DNA of 6,029 nucleotides, taken from positions 1 to 6,029 of the forward strand of contig JAPONU010000241.1 in the NCBI GenBank assembly GCA_026713745.1, read 5' to 3'. The translations under genes and the position numbers were made by a program. Source of the stretch: a bacterium. Lineage in GTDB: Bacteria; Actinomycetota; Acidimicrobiia; Acidimicrobiales; CATQHL01. Under the pieces are notes generated by a model. The model ran no database searches, was not told the origin of the DNA, and saw only the letters and a program-made list of their open reading frames with translations. This document shows positions 4,104-6,029 of the stretch, one piece after another (position 1 is the first letter of the stretch; every line of letters starts with the position of its first letter).

Positions 4104-6017
4104 GTGAACAACACCACCCCCCACTTCGGGCCCACTCCCCGCTCAAATCCGGAGAGCCGCGCAACCCCACCCGGCGAACCCAACCCCACCAAAACCCGCC
4201 GGCCGGTGGGCGCCGCGGCATCGCGTCGCACACCCACCAAACGCACCAAGTGGTTCGCAGTCGCCGGTCTGGCGCTACTCGCAGCAGCGTGCACCAACTC
4301 AGCTCCGCCCGACGCAACCACTCCCGCCGCAGCGCCGCCGCGCACAGAAACCCAAGTACCGCCCGAGCCGGCTGTGCTGCTTGAGGTTCCGTCGCCGCCG
4401 ATGGGGGTTGATGAGCCGGTCGAGCCGGTCGAGTACGAGTTCACGGCGGTCTCCACGGGCGACTCTTACACGTGCGGACTGCGCTCCGACGCGACCGTTG
4501 CGTGTTGGGGGCTGAACCAACTCGGTCAGGCCAGGCCCCCGGAGGGTTCCTTCGTCGCGATCTCCGTCGGCGAGTTCCATTCGTGCGGGGTGCGCTCCGA
4601 CGCGACCGTTGCGTGTTGGGGGCTGAACCGTTTCGGTCAGGCCAGGCCTCCGGAGGGTTCCTTCGTCGCGATCTCCGTCGGCATGGACCATTCGTGCGGA
4701 CTGCGCTCCGACGCGACCGTTGCGTGTTGGGGGTGGAACGAGGACGGCCAGACCGACGCGCCGGCGGGCGAGTTCACGGCGATCTCCGCCGGCGGGTCGC
4801 ATTCGTGTGGGTTGCGCTCCGACGCGACCGTTGCGTGTTGGGGGTGGAATGAGGACGGCCAGACCGACGCGCCGGCGGGCGAGTTCGACTCGATCTCCGC
4901 TGGCATGGACCATTCGTGCGGGGTGCGCGGCGACGCCACCGTCGCCTGCTGGGGCTCCGACGACTACGGCCTAACCGACGCGCCGGCGGGCGAGTTTGTG
5001 GCGATCTCCGTCGGCAGGGCCCATTCGTGCGGCGTGCGCTCCGACGCCGCCATTGCCTGCTGGGGATCGCTCCAGACCTCCCCCTACGTGCCGTCGGGCG
5101 AGTTCGTGGCGGTCTCCGCAGGCGAGTACCATTCGTGCGGGTTGCGCCGCGACGCCACGATTGCGTGCTGGGGACACAACTACTACGGGGAACTGGACCC
5201 GCCACCGCAGGGCCCGTTTGTCGCCATCTCCGCCGGCGCGACTTATTCGTGCGGGTTGCGCCGCGACGCCACCATTTCCTGCTGGGGCGCGGACCATGCC
5301 AATGCTGGGGTTTACACCGGGAATCTCCGCGCTCCGGCGGGCGAGTTCGTGGTGGTCTTCGCCGGCAATTTTCATGGCTGCGGTCTGCGTCCTGACGGTT
5401 CGATCGCGTGTTGGGGCTACGACGGCTCCGGTCGAACCGACGCACCGGCGGGCAAGTTCGTCGCCGTGTCCCTCGGCGTTAGCGATTCGTGCGCGCTGCG
5501 CCGCGACGGCACCGTGACGTGCTGGGGCGAACTCCACCTCGCCCAAGCCGGCCCCCCGGCGGGCGTCTTCACGGCGATCTCCGCCGGCGACACGTATGCG
5601 TGCGGGCTGCGCCGCGACGCCACCATCGGGTGCTGGGGCTACGTTTCGCTCCTGTACGACGACCCCCCCCCGCCGGGCGGCGCCTTCACGGCGGTCACCG
5701 TCGGCGGCAATTTTGCGTGCGGGCTGCGCACGAACGCCACCGTCGCCTGTTGGGGCAGCAACGAACACGGCCAAATCGAGGCCCCGGCGGCCACCTTCAC
5801 CGCGATCTCCAGTGGCCTCTTGCATTCCTGCGGGCTGCGCCGCGACGCCACCGTTGCGTGCTGGGGATGGAACGAGCACGGCCGAACCGACGCACCCGTC
5901 GGCACGTACATCGCCGTCGCCGCCGGCCGTTCCCATTCGTGCGCGCTGCGCAGCGACCACACCGTGACCTGCTGGGGCCAAGTTGCCACCGACCTCCGAG
6001 GCGACAACGACACGTGA
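4104..6017 (+). CDS. RCC1/BLIP-II-like repeat lipoprotein with 14 CX9C-WG units
   Basis: The frame starts at a GTG and ends with TGA at 6015-6017 (637 residues). A basic stretch (SRRTPTKRTK), a hydrophobic core (WFAVAGLALLAAA) and Cys63 form a lipoprotein signal, so the mature protein should be lipid-anchored outside the membrane. A Pro/Ala/Thr-rich spacer (about 64-112) precedes 14 repeats (113-636) of 36-43 residues, with the pattern F-x-A-[VI]-S-x-G, then Cys-x-[LV]-R, Asp, and CWG. Such short RCC1-like units build seven-bladed propellers in BLIP-II, a secreted beta-lactamase inhibitor; RCC1-type propellers usually bind other proteins. Every unit has the CX9C pair, as expected for a disulfide-stabilised extracellular blade. 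No catalytic motif is seen, so a binding role is likely, with unknown partner. The first 34 residues may not be translated: a GTG at 4206 would give a 28-residue signal before the Cys. The gene lies just downstream of the protease gene on the same strand. Confidence 0.88.
   Translation: MNNTTPHFGPTPRSNPESRATPPGEPNPTKTRRPVGAAASRRTPTKRTKWFAVAGLALLAAACTNSAPPDATTPAAAPPRTETQVPPEPAVLLEVPSPPMGVDEPVEPVEYEFTAVSTGDSYTCGLRSDATVACWGLNQLGQARPPEGSFVAISVGEFHSCGVRSDATVACWGLNRFGQARPPEGSFVAISVGMDHSCGLRSDATVACWGWNEDGQTDAPAGEFTAISAGGSHSCGLRSDATVACWGWNEDGQTDAPAGEFDSISAGMDHSCGVRGDATVACWGSDDYGLTDAPAGEFVAISVGRAHSCGVRSDAAIACWGSLQTSPYVPSGEFVAVSAGEYHSCGLRRDATIACWGHNYYGELDPPPQGPFVAISAGATYSCGLRRDATISCWGADHANAGVYTGNLRAPAGEFVVVFAGNFHGCGLRPDGSIACWGYDGSGRTDAPAGKFVAVSLGVSDSCALRRDGTVTCWGELHLAQAGPPAGVFTAISAGDTYACGLRRDATIGCWGYVSLLYDDPPPPGGAFTAVTVGGNFACGLRTNATVACWGSNEHGQIEAPAATFTAISSGLLHSCGLRRDATVACWGWNEHGRTDAPVGTYIAVAAGRSHSCALRSDHTVTCWGQVATDLRGDNDT
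4206..4292 (+). other. Lipoprotein signal peptide and lipobox, with alternative GTG start
   Basis: Translating from the in-frame GTG at 4206-4208 gives a basic n-region, a 13-residue hydrophobic core and a lipobox-like LAAAC, with the lipidated Cys at codon 4290-4292. That puts 28 residues before the Cys, normal for a lipoprotein signal, whereas the first GTG (4104) would put 62 there. Neither start has a clear ribosome binding site. The -3 Ala is acceptable but not the preferred Leu. SRR resembles a twin-arginine motif only weakly. Confidence 0.65.
4440..4994 (+). repeat. 111-base near-identical tandem repeats (first five propeller units)
   Basis: The first five units are in strict 111-base register: GCGCTCCGACGCGACCGTTG occurs at 4481, 4592, 4703 and 4814, and a diverged form occupies the fifth at 4925. 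Units at 4662 and 4773 also share almost the whole second half, differing by a synonymous Asn-Glu codon change near 4737-4740 and 4848-4851. This is recent duplication within the array; later units are more diverged in both sequence and length. Confidence 0.9.
5663..5671 (+). repeat. Run of nine C inside the lipoprotein gene
   Basis: Nine consecutive C residues encode part of a DPPPPGG loop in the eleventh propeller unit. A gain or loss of one base would shift the frame and truncate the array after unit 10. The frame here is intact and downstream units are well preserved, so the length given is the functional one. Confidence 0.9.
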
Positions 6018-6029
6018 CCCCGCCGGACC

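Larger units (their letters stand above)
4440..6014 (+). repeat. 14 tandem RCC1/BLIP-II-like units
   Basis: Unit starts: 4440, 4551, 4662, 4773, 4884, 4995, 5103, 5217, 5346, 5457, 5568, 5685, 5796, 5907; the array ends right before the stop codon. Nine units are exactly 37 residues; those at 4995, 5103, 5217, 5568 and 5907 are 36, 38, 43, 39 and 36. All 14 keep CX9C followed by WG. The variable part is the loop after WG (for example LNQLGQARPPEGS against WNEDGQTDAPAGE) and the two or three residues before the first Cys, which suggests these positions face a ligand or neighbouring blade. Fourteen units equal two rings of seven if the BLIP-II fold applies. Confidence 0.9.

Noticed and set aside
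4151..4156. GGAGAG as a ribosome binding site
   Set aside because: No in-frame ATG, GTG or TTG lies 5-12 bases downstream; the next in-frame GTG is about 50 bases away.
3695..4456. Minus-strand open frame spanning the gap between the two genes
   Set aside because: Gly/Val-rich low-complexity product overlapping two well-supported genes on the other strand; no sign of a real protein.
4440..5000. CRISPR-like array
   Set aside because: The 111-base periodicity is in frame, coding, and lacks short repeats separated by unique spacers; it is a protein repeat.
4971..5981. Minus-strand open frame opposite the propeller array, with repetitive Ala/Arg/Gly product
   Set aside because: Its repetitiveness is only the reflection of the 111-base units on the + strand; no start signal or recognisable domain.

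Overview
The window holds two large coding regions on the + strand and almost nothing else. DNA composition is high GC over most of its length. The proteins are rich in Thr, Ala, Gly and Pro, both look exported, and the second has a lipoprotein signal. Together with the type of RCC1-like repeat seen here, this suggests a high-GC bacterium, most likely an actinobacterium. Acidimicrobiia-type environmental lineages are a guess from general resemblance only; no marker gene is present.

Region 1 (2-4054) is the 3' part of a very large gene that enters from the left edge. In order it encodes: the end of an Ig-like domain; a second Ig-like domain; an unrecognised beta-rich segment; an Arg-rich stretch; a zinc metalloprotease domain of the metzincin type (HELGHFVGLGD, with a downstream Met-turn candidate); an unrecognised segment; one fibronectin type III domain; a Ser/Gly linker; and a C-terminal array of 21 two-cysteine repeats that runs to the stop codon. 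It reads as a secreted multidomain protease with a long disulfide-rich stalk or binding region.

Region 2 (4055-4103) is a 49-base spacer made almost only of A and C. It shows no terminator, promoter or clear ribosome binding site.

Region 3 (4104-6017) encodes a lipoprotein with a Pro-rich spacer followed by 14 repeats of about 37 residues. Each repeat carries CX9C followed by WG. These are RCC1-like units of the short kind known from the beta-lactamase inhibitor BLIP-II, which forms a seven-bladed propeller. Fourteen units would fit two such propellers. The last 12 bases hold nothing recognisable.

The two genes are close together, on the same strand, both exported, and both end in long disulfide-rich repeat arrays, so they may be co-expressed and act together at the cell surface. 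A protease plus a surface-anchored binding, adaptor or inhibitor propeller is an inference. The most unusual DNA-level feature is inside the first gene: base composition and codon choice change sharply from one segment to the next, in step with the domain layout, including a reversal from G/T-rich to C-rich coding within the cysteine repeat array.
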